This document shows, in pieces, positions 26,607-33,432 of a stretch of DNA of 64,000 nucleotides. The stretch spans positions 186,001-250,000 of the forward strand of contig NZ_JAFMVC010000001.1 of the NCBI RefSeq assembly GCF_025499605.1, written 5' to 3'. Source of the DNA: Carboxylicivirga litoralis (GTDB lineage: Bacteria; Bacteroidota; Bacteroidia; Bacteroidales; Marinilabiliaceae). The notes beneath the pieces are model-generated. The model was not told where the DNA came from and ran no database searches. It saw only the letters and a list, made by a program, of their open reading frames with translations. How positions within the stretch are numbered: position 1 is the stretch's first letter; each line of letters starts with the position of its first letter. The translations under genes were made by a program, and so were the position numbers.

Positions 26607-27029
26607 CTACCGGAGCATTTTTACCTCATCTTCTGTGATAATATCACCCGTATTACCAAAACCAGCTCTTAAATAGTTCAACACATCAGCTATATCTTTA
26701 TCTGACAAATTGCGATAACCTGCCATTACACCATTATATGTTTCTCCATTTACCTCTATTTCACCACTCATCCCATTTAAAACAATACCAATTAACTGTT
26801 CCTTTTCACCTGATATCACTTTATTTTTAGCCAATGGCGGATACATTTTAGGTATACCTCCGGCATTGGCCTGATGACACGCTAAACAATGCCTCTTATA
26901 GACTAACTTTCCATTCTGATTAGCCAACCCAGTCGATTCAACCGTCTTTTGCTCTACATGTTTCTTTTGGGGTGAACCACAAGCCACCAGACCCATTATA
27001 AAAACAATTACAATAATAATTTTATGCAT
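26607..27029 (-). CDS. Lipid-anchored monohaem cytochrome c
   Basis: A 140-residue cytochrome c. The N-terminus has a hydrophobic stretch and lipobox GLVAC (Cys at about residue 17), so it is anchored on the periplasmic or outer leaflet. Haem attachment is CLACH (about 48-52) in YKRHCLACHQANAGGIPKMYPPLA, which is typical of class I small cytochromes with a downstream Met ligand, probably the Met of NGVMAGY. DIADVLNYLRAGFGN is the C-terminal helix. It starts 24 bases after a DUF302 gene and precedes the sulfhydrylase gene, suggesting electron transfer linked to sulfur chemistry, which is inferred. Confidence 0.92.
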   Translation of the reverse strand: MHKIIIVIVFIMGLVACGSPQKKHVEQKTVESTGLANQNGKLVYKRHCLACHQANAGGIPKMYPPLAKNKVISGEKEQLIGIVLNGMSGEIEVNGETYNGVMAGYRNLSDKDIADVLNYLRAGFGNTGDIITEDEVKMLR

Positions 27030-27053
27030 TCTAATATTTATTTGATTTAAAAG

Positions 27054-27533
27054 CTAATCTCCAACAACTACTGAAGCTATAATTTCTTCACTTTCATTGC
27101 CTGCAACTCCCATTGCCTGTTTAATGATACCACCAAACAAATCACCCATTTTAACACTATTCATACGTGCCACATACACTTTCCCATCACTCTTTTCATA
27201 TACTGAAATACGACAAGGCATCATTGTTGAAGCAATTCGTTCATCATCACGTTTAAGAATCAATTGTGCAACATCTGGCTTACACACCTCCATTACCTTT
27301 ACTTTTTTAACATCGTAATTAAACTTTGCCATGGTGGCTTGCAAATCATGAACATGTGGCGTTTTCCAACCTTTTTCATCAATAGACAATTGCAAACGCT
27401 CAAGCGTTTCGTCAAAACCAAATTGACTCTCGCTTTCAATAAGCATCATTTGAGGCGCTTTGTATTTGATGTAAAACACCGTAATAATGGCACCAATTAC
27501 CAATCCTACAATTAATATTATCACTCTTTCCAT
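27054..27533 (-). CDS. Membrane-anchored DUF302 protein
   Basis: A 159-residue protein with one N-terminal membrane helix (VIILIVGLVIGAIITVFYI) and a DUF302 domain. The domain runs from about SQFGFDETLERLQLSIDEKGWKTPHVHDL to the end; KVKVMEVCKPDVAQLIL and MMPCRISVYEKSDGKVYVARMN are its conserved strands. DUF302 has no settled biochemical role but is often found near sulfur-oxidation and thiosulfate genes. It is the first gene of a minus-strand run with cytochrome c and the sulfhydrylase. Confidence 0.9.
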   Translation of the reverse strand: MERVIILIVGLVIGAIITVFYIKYKAPQMMLIESESQFGFDETLERLQLSIDEKGWKTPHVHDLQATMAKFNYDVKKVKVMEVCKPDVAQLILKRDDERIASTMMPCRISVYEKSDGKVYVARMNSVKMGDLFGGIIKQAMGVAGNESEEIIASVVVGD

Positions 27534-27633
27534 TACAGTTTATTTAAAGATTACTACATAGTAACAAATCTACATTTATCAATGTTTAAACCTTTTTGCA
27601 TATCAAAACGTATTACCTCAATGTTATTTTTCA

Positions 27634-27641
27634 TACTTTTG
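27634..27641 (+). promoter_or_regulatory. TAnnTTTG -7 box upstream of the pRiA4b-like gene
   Basis: TACTTTTG followed by C exactly matches the Bacteroidota -7 box. It is 33 bases before the ATG at 27675. No clear -33 box is seen. Confidence 0.5.
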
Positions 27642-27674
27642 CTGTTCTGACCCAAGCAACCAAAAATAAGCGCG

Positions 27675-28223
27675 ATGATTATTTATTTAAGGATTCTTTC
27701 CAATGAGGTGGAAGACTTTGTTAAGGAAGTGGCGATAGACGACACGCTTACATTTGCTGATTTGCACAATTGTATTCAAGGCACTTTAGAATACGATGCA
27801 AGTCAAATGGCCTCATTTTTCACAACCGATAGCGAGTGGAACAAAGAAATGGAAATAACGTTGTTTGACATGGCCGACAGTGGTTCTGAACTACTGAAAG
27901 TAATGCAAGACACGCTGATATCAGATTTTCTATTTGAAGAGGGACAACGCATGTTATATATTTTCGACTTCTTCTCGGAACGCGCATTTTTTATGGAAGT
28001 GATACAAATTGCCGACGGCAAACTTGATAAACCTAACTGCTACCGAAGTGAAGGGACAACTCCAAAACAAATTATGCTTGGCGACTTAAGTACAGATATT
28101 AAAGACACTTCCTACGATGATTTTGAAGATGAATTCGACGGCACACTGGATTCAATGAAATTTGATGAGCTGGATAATTTGGATCACGATGTTAACTTTG
28201 ACGACCTTGCCGATCAATATTGA
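27675..28223 (+). CDS. Plasmid pRiA4b ORF-3-like protein
   Basis: A 182-residue protein related to the pRiA4b ORF-3-like family. The N-terminal half has the family pattern: YLRILSNEVEDFVKEVAIDDTLTFADLH near the start, then SEWNKEMEITLFDM and a FEEGQRMLYIFDFFSERAFFMEVIQI core (about 93-118). The C-terminal third is strongly acidic (many Asp/Glu), as in related Bacteroidota proteins. The family is widespread in chromosomes despite its name, and no function is known. It lies 6 bases upstream of the miaA start, so the two are probably cotranscribed. Confidence 0.82.
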   Translation: MIIYLRILSNEVEDFVKEVAIDDTLTFADLHNCIQGTLEYDASQMASFFTTDSEWNKEMEITLFDMADSGSELLKVMQDTLISDFLFEEGQRMLYIFDFFSERAFFMEVIQIADGKLDKPNCYRSEGTTPKQIMLGDLSTDIKDTSYDDFEDEFDGTLDSMKFDELDNLDHDVNFDDLADQY

Positions 28224-28229
28224 TTGAGA

Positions 28230-29132
28230 ATGACAAAAACATTAATTGTATTGGTAGGGCCAACAGGCATTGGCAAAACTGAATCATGCCTAAAGCTGGC
28301 TCAACACCTAAATACAGAAATTATATCGTCGGACAGCCGACAGATTTTCAAAGAGCTAAAAATTGGAACGGCGGCACCAACGCCAGAGCAATTAGCATTG
28401 GTGAAACACCACATGGTAGCCACCCACTCGGTTAACGATTACTATAACGCCTACGAATTTGAGCAGGATGTGCTTAAACTGCTTGAAAAACTTTTTCTGC
28501 AACACAACCAAATTTTAATGACAGGTGGTTCAATGATGTATGTTGATGCTGTGTGTAAAGGCATTGATGAACTACCAACCATCGATGCAGAAGTGCGGCA
28601 ACATGTGATGGACATGCACAACAACGAAGGCCTGGAAGCCGTTCGTCGTCAGCTAAAAATACTTGATCCGGAGTTTTACAACCAGGTGGATTTAAAAAAT
28701 CATAAGCGAGTGATGCATGCCGTTGAAGTATGTCTGATGACTGGCCACCCCTATAGCTCGTTGCGCACCAATTCGGCAAGAAAGCGCCCATTTAACATTT
28801 TGAAGATTGGTCTTGACATGGATCGGGAAGAGCTTTATAATCGTATTAACCATCGCGTTGATATCATGGTAAATGACGGGCTGTTTGAAGAAGCCAGGGA
28901 GTTCTACCATCTAAAAGACATCAATGCATTAAATACAGTAGGCTACAAAGAAATTTTTGCCCATTGGGATGGTGATTACGATGCCAACACCGCCATTGAG
29001 CTGATTAAACGTAATTCGCGCCGTTATGCCAAACGACAACTTTCGTGGTTTAGGCGCGACAAAGAAATCAATTGGTTTCACCCATCACAAACCGATGAAA
29101 TTATTAAATTTGTAGATAATCATATTGATTAA
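28230..29132 (+). CDS. miaA: tRNA dimethylallyltransferase
   Basis: A 300-residue MiaA, which prenylates A37 of tRNAs that read codons beginning with U. The P-loop GPTGIGKT is at residues 10-17, and SSDSRQIFKELKIGTAAP holds the conserved Asp and the tRNA-recognition region. TGGSMMYVDAVCKGIDELP and NHKRVMHAVEVCLMTG are further family blocks, and YAKRQLSWFRRD closes the C-terminal part. A TTG lies in frame two codons upstream, but ATG at 28230 is preferred. Its tRNA-Tyr substrates are encoded about 3-4 kb downstream in this window. Confidence 0.96.
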   Translation: MTKTLIVLVGPTGIGKTESCLKLAQHLNTEIISSDSRQIFKELKIGTAAPTPEQLALVKHHMVATHSVNDYYNAYEFEQDVLKLLEKLFLQHNQILMTGGSMMYVDAVCKGIDELPTIDAEVRQHVMDMHNNEGLEAVRRQLKILDPEFYNQVDLKNHKRVMHAVEVCLMTGHPYSSLRTNSARKRPFNILKIGLDMDREELYNRINHRVDIMVNDGLFEEAREFYHLKDINALNTVGYKEIFAHWDGDYDANTAIELIKRNSRRYAKRQLSWFRRDKEINWFHPSQTDEIIKFVDNHID

Positions 29133-29139
29133 TTTAACC

Positions 29140-29198
29140 CACCGGGCCAGTAGCAAAATCCTTGCTCGCGGTTTACACATTAATGGCCCGGTGTTTTC
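29140..29198 (+). terminator. Long-range hairpin between miaA and the Nudix gene
   Basis: CACCGGGCCA (29140-29149) pairs perfectly with TGGCCCGGTG (29184-29193), followed by TTTTC. A smaller inner hairpin AGCAA/TTGCT sits in the loop. It starts 8 bases after miaA stops and ends 8 bases before the Nudix ATG, so it could terminate miaA transcripts or control Nudix translation. Confidence 0.55.
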
Positions 29199-29205
29199 TT
29201 TCAGC

Positions 29206-29655
29206 ATGAACACTCCAAAGCAATTCAACATTCGCGTTTACGGGCTTTTAATTAACAAGCAACAAGAAGTATTGATTACCGATGAATTTAGAATTGGCAT
29301 GTACATGACTAAATTTCCTGGTGGTGGGCTTGAATTTGGAGAAGGTACCATTGATTGCCTGAAACGGGAGTTCCGCGAAGAATTAAATCTCGATATAGAA
29401 ATAAAAAGTCATTTTTATACAACTGACTATTTCCAACCTGCCATTTCGTTTGAAAACATGCAGCTAATAAGCATTTACTACCTGGTTAAAACACGTTCAA
29501 CAAAGCCTATTCAAACAAGCAAGACTATTAATGACATTCCAATGAAAGATGGTGCGCAATCGTTTCGCTGGATGGCTATTAAAGATATAAAACCGGAGGA
29601 GTTTACATTTCCGATTGATAAGAAAGTGGCTGAGCTACTCCGCTCTACTTTGTAG
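29206..29655 (+). CDS. Nudix hydrolase
   Basis: A 149-residue Nudix hydrolase. The Nudix box is in GGGLEFGEGTIDCLKREFREELNLD (about 41-65), with the REFREEL core that binds Mg. The N-terminal strand NIRVYGLLINKQQEVLITDEF and a C-terminal AQSFRWMAIKDIKPEEFTFPIDKKVAELL complete a single domain with no extra module. The substrate, a nucleoside diphosphate-X compound, cannot be predicted. The frame is open upstream of 29206, but an ATG there fits the domain boundary and lies beyond the hairpin. The end overlaps the convergent methyltransferase gene by 11 bases. Confidence 0.9.
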   Translation: MNTPKQFNIRVYGLLINKQQEVLITDEFRIGMYMTKFPGGGLEFGEGTIDCLKREFREELNLDIEIKSHFYTTDYFQPAISFENMQLISIYYLVKTRSTKPIQTSKTINDIPMKDGAQSFRWMAIKDIKPEEFTFPIDKKVAELLRSTL

Positions 29656-30364
29656 CCTCTACCACTAAATGAAAAGTTGATCCTGACCAATCAGCCTTAT
29701 TAAAACCGCCATAGCATTTTATAATAGAAAAATAAGGCTCTAACAGCTCTGTTACTTTCGCATGCGTTAGCATCAGCAAAGGCACTGTGTTTTTTATATC
29801 GCCAGAAGGAGTTGTTAAAATCGTCTCAAAATCCACTTTCCCGTCATTGCGATGATGATACTTTCGAACAAAAGTATAAGGCTCTTTTGATATCGTAGGC
29901 AGGCTTTTCACATCATCATTAATCACCCTGTCGTAATTAACCAGCTGGAGTAAAAACTTACCTCCTTCTTTTAGCCGATGAGTAGTCGCCATAATCATAG
30001 CCTCCACCTCGTCGAGCGAGTGCAAATGCACCAAAGTATTTCCAAAACACAGAGCCACATCAAATAATGCAGGCTGATAATACTCAGTCACCAAACGCAT
30101 ATCACCTTGCTGAAACTTTAAATCGAGTGCCTGTGGCCGCTTTTCTTCCGCTTTAGCAAGCATCTCCTCATCAAAATCAAAGCTTCTAACCCGGGCACTT
30201 CTGCGTGCCATAGCAATTGACAAAGAACCTGTACCACACCCAATATCAAGAATAGATTTAGAAACCAATGAACCTTTGCACGCCCCTTCGACAAACGCTA
30301 ACTGTGCCTCGTTGAACGGGAAAATGGCATCATAGGCCTCCACTATTTCGCTATAGAAAGCCAT
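29645..30364 (-). CDS. Class I SAM-dependent methyltransferase
   Basis: A 239-residue methyltransferase with the Rossmann-like class I fold. Motif I is ILDIGCGTGSLSIAMAR (about 38-54), then VRSFDFDEEMLAKAEEK for the SAM ribose-binding acid and LFDVALCFGNTLVHL for motif IV. A C-terminal strand region binds the substrate. The start codon overlaps the stop of the upstream glycosyltransferase (TAATG), so the two are translationally coupled and may act on related envelope glycans or lipids. The substrate is unknown. Confidence 0.9.
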   Translation of the reverse strand: MAFYSEIVEAYDAIFPFNEAQLAFVEGACKGSLVSKSILDIGCGTGSLSIAMARRSARVRSFDFDEEMLAKAEEKRPQALDLKFQQGDMRLVTEYYQPALFDVALCFGNTLVHLHSLDEVEAMIMATTHRLKEGGKFLLQLVNYDRVINDDVKSLPTISKEPYTFVRKYHHRNDGKVDFETILTTPSGDIKNTVPLLMLTHAKVTELLEPYFSIIKCYGGFNKADWSGSTFHLVVEATK

Positions 30365-31317
30365 TAGTCAATTTTTTCCGATACCTGATAATTATTACGT
30401 TCATGCCCATTACGCGATACTAACTCGGCTAAAAATCCTGCTAAAAATAATTGTGTACCAATAATCATACTCACCAATGAAATATAGAAATACGGACTAT
30501 CAGTAACTAGTGGAGCTGAAATATGATAATAAAAAACAGATAACAACTTACTTACACCTAGCCATAATGCCGATAAAAAACCGACAACAAACATCAGCGT
30601 GCCTAAAGCACCAAACAAGTGCATTGGTCGCTTACCAAACTTAGAAATAAAAGTAACGGATAGTAAGTCAAGAAAGCCTTTAATGGTTCGCTCTATACCA
30701 AACTTTGACACACCATACTTTCTTTCTTGATGCTGCACCACTTTTTCGCCAATACGATTAAAGCCGGCTTGTTTGGCAATCAAAGGAATGTAACGGTGCA
30801 TTTCGCCATAGACTTCAATATTTTTGATGACATCATGTTTGTAGGCTTTCAAACCACAGTTAAAATCGTGCAACTTAATACCTGACACCATGCGCACTGT
30901 ACGATTAAAAAGCTTACTAGGCAGCGTTTTTCCAATGGGGTCAAACCGTTTCTTTTTCCAACCACTAACGATGTCGTAGTTTTCCTCGCGAACCATTCGA
31001 ACCAATTCTGGTATCTCGTCCGGACTATCCTGTAAATCGGCATCCATCGTAATAACAACATCTCCCTGAGCTGCTTCAAATCCGCAATATAAACCTGCTG
31101 ATTTTCCATAATTTCGGCGAAACTTAATGCCTTTCACCTCCGGGCACTCACCCTTCAGTTTAACAATCTCGTCCCACGAAGTATCAGTACTGCCATCATC
31201 GACAAAAATAACCTCATAAGACCAGTTCAGCGGGCTCACCACCCGCTGAATCCAAGTATATAATTCTTTTATTGATTCTTCCTCGTTAAACAAAGGAACG
31301 ACGATCGATAAATCCAT
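30364..31317 (-). CDS. Membrane GT2 glycosyltransferase (polyprenyl-phosphate type)
   Basis: A 317-residue GT2 enzyme of the type that loads sugars onto undecaprenyl phosphate (DPM1/ArnC/GtrB-like). SIVVPLFNEEESI, EVIFVDDGSTDTSW, GLYCGFEAAQGDVVITMDADLQDSPDEI and FNCGLKAYK are its motifs. Two C-terminal membrane helices (about 228-252 and 268-295) set it apart from the soluble paralogue encoded at 4882-5619. ATG at 31317 is chosen: it directly follows the DUF4199 gene stop, and the longer frame overlaps that gene. It forms a tight minus-strand operon with DUF4199 and the methyltransferase. Confidence 0.92.
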   Translation of the reverse strand: MDLSIVVPLFNEEESIKELYTWIQRVVSPLNWSYEVIFVDDGSTDTSWDEIVKLKGECPEVKGIKFRRNYGKSAGLYCGFEAAQGDVVITMDADLQDSPDEIPELVRMVREENYDIVSGWKKKRFDPIGKTLPSKLFNRTVRMVSGIKLHDFNCGLKAYKHDVIKNIEVYGEMHRYIPLIAKQAGFNRIGEKVVQHQERKYGVSKFGIERTIKGFLDLLSVTFISKFGKRPMHLFGALGTLMFVVGFLSALWLGVSKLLSVFYYHISAPLVTDSPYFYISLVSMIIGTQLFLAGFLAELVSRNGHERNNYQVSEKID

Positions 31318-31318
31318 A

Positions 31319-31861
31319 TTAAGCTTCTTCAAATTGTGAACCATCAAACATTGGAGGCTCTTTTTTAAATATAGCTGCTAAGATAAGTGAAATAATGGCT
31401 CCCATAATACCACTACCTAAAATACCCATTAACAAAATAGCCATTGGGCTTGTAAACATACGCACCATTTTTTCAACCATCTCAAGCTGCTCTTCCGGAG
31501 TTCCTTTTGCCATTGCATCCTCTAAGGCTTTATTAACAATTTGATCAATCAAAGCCGGATCAATATATTTCATCAAAATAAACGTAAAAACACTTGACAG
31601 CACTCCTCCATAAATAGCCGTTAAAGTTCCCAAACCAACGCCTTGACCATATTTTAAAAAGCCACCATTTACCTTATCACGATAATTCATCATGGCATAT
31701 GCCAACATTCCGATAATAATTACGTAAGACAACCAGCTTGCTCCCTGATTACCGGTCAGACCAATTAAATAGATGATTAAAGAATATACGATTAATGCCA
31801 GACCTAAATAAAGGCCATAAGTCAATGCACTTTTTCCAATAGATGGGGTTTGATTTTCCAT
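31319..31861 (-). CDS. DUF4199 membrane protein
   Basis: A 180-residue integral membrane protein of the DUF4199 family, which is largely confined to Bacteroidota. Four hydrophobic segments are seen: ALTYGLYLGLALIVYSLIIY (about 12-31), WLSYVIIIGMLAYAMM, a Gly-rich LGTLTAIYGGVLSSVFTFILM, and the C-terminal MAILLMGILGSGIMGAIISLILAAIF. A conserved acidic helix with PEEQLEMVEKMV sits before the last helix. It is often next to a GT2 gene in other Bacteroidota, as here (1 base gap). A role in lipid-linked sugar handling would be inference. Confidence 0.9.
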   Translation of the reverse strand: MENQTPSIGKSALTYGLYLGLALIVYSLIIYLIGLTGNQGASWLSYVIIIGMLAYAMMNYRDKVNGGFLKYGQGVGLGTLTAIYGGVLSSVFTFILMKYIDPALIDQIVNKALEDAMAKGTPEEQLEMVEKMVRMFTSPMAILLMGILGSGIMGAIISLILAAIFKKEPPMFDGSQFEEA

Positions 31862-32032
31862 GATTCGTTTTTTTTGTGAATTTTAATGTCAACTAAAATA
31901 CGAATATCCTTTTAAACTCAATGACTCCCCTTCTTTTTTCTTCACCAATGCATTTGAATAAAAAAAATGAAAAATTTTGTTTTTCATTATCACCACTTTA
32001 GATATTAAGAGTAAAAAAAGTGCAGCTGAAAA

Positions 32033-32063
32033 TTTGCAGGGATAAAAAATTGCCCTACTTTTG
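32033..32063 (+). promoter_or_regulatory. Strong Bacteroidota promoter of the SRP RNA-tRNA locus
   Basis: TTTG at 32033-32036 and TACTTTTG at 32056-32063 are separated by 19 bases, an ideal -33/-7 arrangement. It is the only such promoter seen upstream of the SRP RNA and the first four tRNA genes. Confidence 0.85.
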
Positions 32064-32086
32064 CATCCGCAATCACAAAGAAACAC

Positions 32087-32183
32087 GGGTAAGTCCCATA
32101 CGACTAGCTCCTGTTGAACTCCCCCAGGGCCTGGCGGCAGCAAGGGTAGACGGTTGTAGCAGTGCGATATGGGTAGCTTACCC
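32087..32183 (+). ncRNA. ffs: Signal recognition particle RNA (4.5S type)
   Basis: The outer stem pairs GGGTAAG (32087-32093) with CTTACCC (32177-32183), and CCCATA (32095-32100) with TATGGG (32168-32173). The apical region shows the SRP hallmark of helix 8: CCTGTTGAACTCCCCCAGG followed by GGCGGCAGCAAGGGTAG. About 97 bases long, it is the small bacterial form without an Alu domain. The Ffh protein would bind the GGCAGCAAGG bulge. Its 3' end is only 5 bases from the first tRNA, so it is probably released from a longer precursor. Confidence 0.9.
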
Positions 32184-32188
32184 ACCTT

Positions 32189-32262
32189 GCCTGTGTAGCT
32201 CAGCTGGCTAGAGCAGCTGATTTGTAATCAGCAGGTCGGGGGTTCGAGTCCCTCCACAGGCT
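32189..32262 (+). tRNA. tRNA-Thr (TGT), copy 1
   Basis: The 74-base cloverleaf has acceptor GCCTGTG/CACAGGC, an anticodon stem GCTGA/TCAGC, loop TTTGTAA with anticodon TGT, and a TTCGAGT T-loop. The CCA end is not encoded. It is identical to the copy at 32405-32478. Confidence 0.97.
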
Positions 32263-32315
32263 CTCAACAACAAACGCGTTGTGAGAAGGAATTAAAAAAT
32301 ATTGAAAGTATTGAT

Positions 32316-32398
32316 GGGGAGATACCAAAGTGGCCAACTGGGGCGGACTGTAACTCCGCTGACTTATGTCTTCGTAGGTTCGAATCCTGCTCTCCCCA
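32316..32398 (+). tRNA. tRNA-Tyr (GTA), copy 1
   Basis: An 83-base class II tRNA with a long variable arm. The acceptor is GGGGAGA/TCTCCCC, and the anticodon stem GCGGA/TCCGC encloses CTGTAAC, anticodon GTA. CCA happens to follow the discriminator base A. It is identical to the copy at 32620-32702. Confidence 0.97.
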
Positions 32399-32404
32399 CC
32401 ATTT

Positions 32405-32478
32405 GCCTGTGTAGCTCAGCTGGCTAGAGCAGCTGATTTGTAATCAGCAGGTCGGGGGTTCGAGTCCCTCCACAGGCT
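32405..32478 (+). tRNA. tRNA-Thr (TGT), copy 2
   Basis: Identical in all 74 bases to copy 1 at 32189-32262, including the T discriminator. It begins 6 bases after tRNA-Tyr copy 1. Confidence 0.97.
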
Positions 32479-32503
32479 CTTAATACTAACAATATTATTT
32501 ATT

Positions 32504-32576
32504 GCGAAAGTAGCTCAGTTGATAGAGCATCAGCCTTCCAAGCTGAGGGTCGCGGGTTTGAGCCCCGTCTTTCGCT
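32504..32576 (+). tRNA. tRNA-Gly (TCC)
   Basis: A 73-base tRNA with acceptor GCGAAAG/CTTTCGC and anticodon stem TCAGC/GCTGA enclosing CTTCCAA, anticodon TCC. No encoded CCA. A terminator hairpin begins 2 bases downstream. Confidence 0.97.
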
Positions 32577-32577
32577 C

Positions 32578-32606
32578 AAAGCCATTCATTAGGATGGCTT
32601 TTTTAT
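32578..32606 (+). terminator. Terminator after tRNA-Gly
   Basis: AAGCCAT (32579-32585) pairs with ATGGCTT (32594-32600), with T5 following. It would end the SRP RNA-Thr-Tyr-Thr-Gly transcript before the second tRNA-Tyr. Confidence 0.8.
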
Positions 32607-32619
32607 TGAATTTTCAGTT

Positions 32620-32702
32620 GGGGAGATACCAAAGTGGCCAACTGGGGCGGACTGTAACTCCGCTGACTTATGTCTTCGTAGGTTCGAATCCTGCTCTCCC
32701 CA
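32620..32702 (+). tRNA. tRNA-Tyr (GTA), copy 2
   Basis: Identical to copy 1 over all 83 bases, but here CCA is not encoded after the discriminator A. It lies between two intrinsic terminators with no recognisable promoter in the 43-base gap upstream, so its expression probably depends on read-through. Confidence 0.97.
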
Positions 32703-32706
32703 CTTC

Positions 32707-32741
32707 AAAAGGTTCTGTTGAAAAAACAGAACCTTTTTTTT
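32707..32741 (+). terminator. Terminator closing the tRNA locus
   Basis: AAAAGGTTCTGTT (32707-32719) pairs with AACAGAACCTTTT (32725-32737 region), with a T-run of 8 in the right arm and tail. It separates the tRNA locus from the YrdC-family gene. Confidence 0.92.
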
Positions 32742-32786
32742 GTATCCATACTTTCCATTTTATTTGCTACATTTAAGCCAAACGAC

Positions 32787-33407
32787 ATGAGCATGTTAGT
32801 TAAGATATACCCTGAAAATCCAAATGATAAAGAAATACGCAAAGTAGTAGATATTTTGCGTAATGGTGGCATCGTTATTTATCCAACAGATACTATTTAT
32901 GGCATTGGCTGCGACATTAACAATGCCAGAGCAGTTGAGAAGGTAGCCCGCATAAAAGACATCAACCTTAAAAAAGCAAACTTGTCGTTTATTTGCTACG
33001 ACTTAAGCCACATCTCGGATTTTACCAAACCTTTGAACAACCATGTATTTAAGTTAATGAAAAAGCATCTTCCGGGGCCTTTTACCTTTATACTACCAGC
33101 CAACAGCAACGTACCAAAACTGTTTAAGAACAATAAAAAAACCATTGGTATTCGCGTACCAGACAATAACACCATTCGTGAATTGGTGAAAGAACTGGGC
33201 AACCCTATCCTATCTACATCAGTTAGAGACGAGGATGACATTATTGAATACACCACCGACCCGGAACTGATTTACGAAAAATTTGCCGACCAGGTAGATG
33301 TAGTGATTGATGGTGGCTATGGTGACAACGAACCCTCAACCATTGTAGATTGCACCAGCGATGAATTGGAAGTTGTAAGATATGGTAAGGGTGAGATTGA
33401 GTTGTAA
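32787..33407 (+). CDS. YrdC/Sua5/YciO-family protein (threonylcarbamoyl-AMP synthase-like)
   Basis: A 206-residue protein of the Sua5/YciO/YrdC family. Family motifs are GGIVIYPTDTIYGIGCDI, with the conserved KxR/STPTDT-type nucleotide site, and the KHLPGPFTFILPA, RVPDN and NPILSTSV segments. TsaC/Sua5 members make threonylcarbamoyl-AMP for t6A37 of ANN-reading tRNAs, but YciO paralogues are less well defined and this short form could be either. ATG at 32787 (or 32793) begins the family N-terminus; the longer frame would overlap the terminator. It sits next to two tRNA-Thr genes whose products would carry t6A. Confidence 0.85.
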   Translation: MSMLVKIYPENPNDKEIRKVVDILRNGGIVIYPTDTIYGIGCDINNARAVEKVARIKDINLKKANLSFICYDLSHISDFTKPLNNHVFKLMKKHLPGPFTFILPANSNVPKLFKNNKKTIGIRVPDNNTIRELVKELGNPILSTSVRDEDDIIEYTTDPELIYEKFADQVDVVIDGGYGDNEPSTIVDCTSDELEVVRYGKGEIEL

Positions 33408-33432
33408 GTAATTACTCCTTCATAAGAATAAA

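Noticed and set aside
32519-32776. 85-codon open frame across the tRNA region
   Set aside because: It runs through tRNA-Gly, tRNA-Tyr and two terminators.
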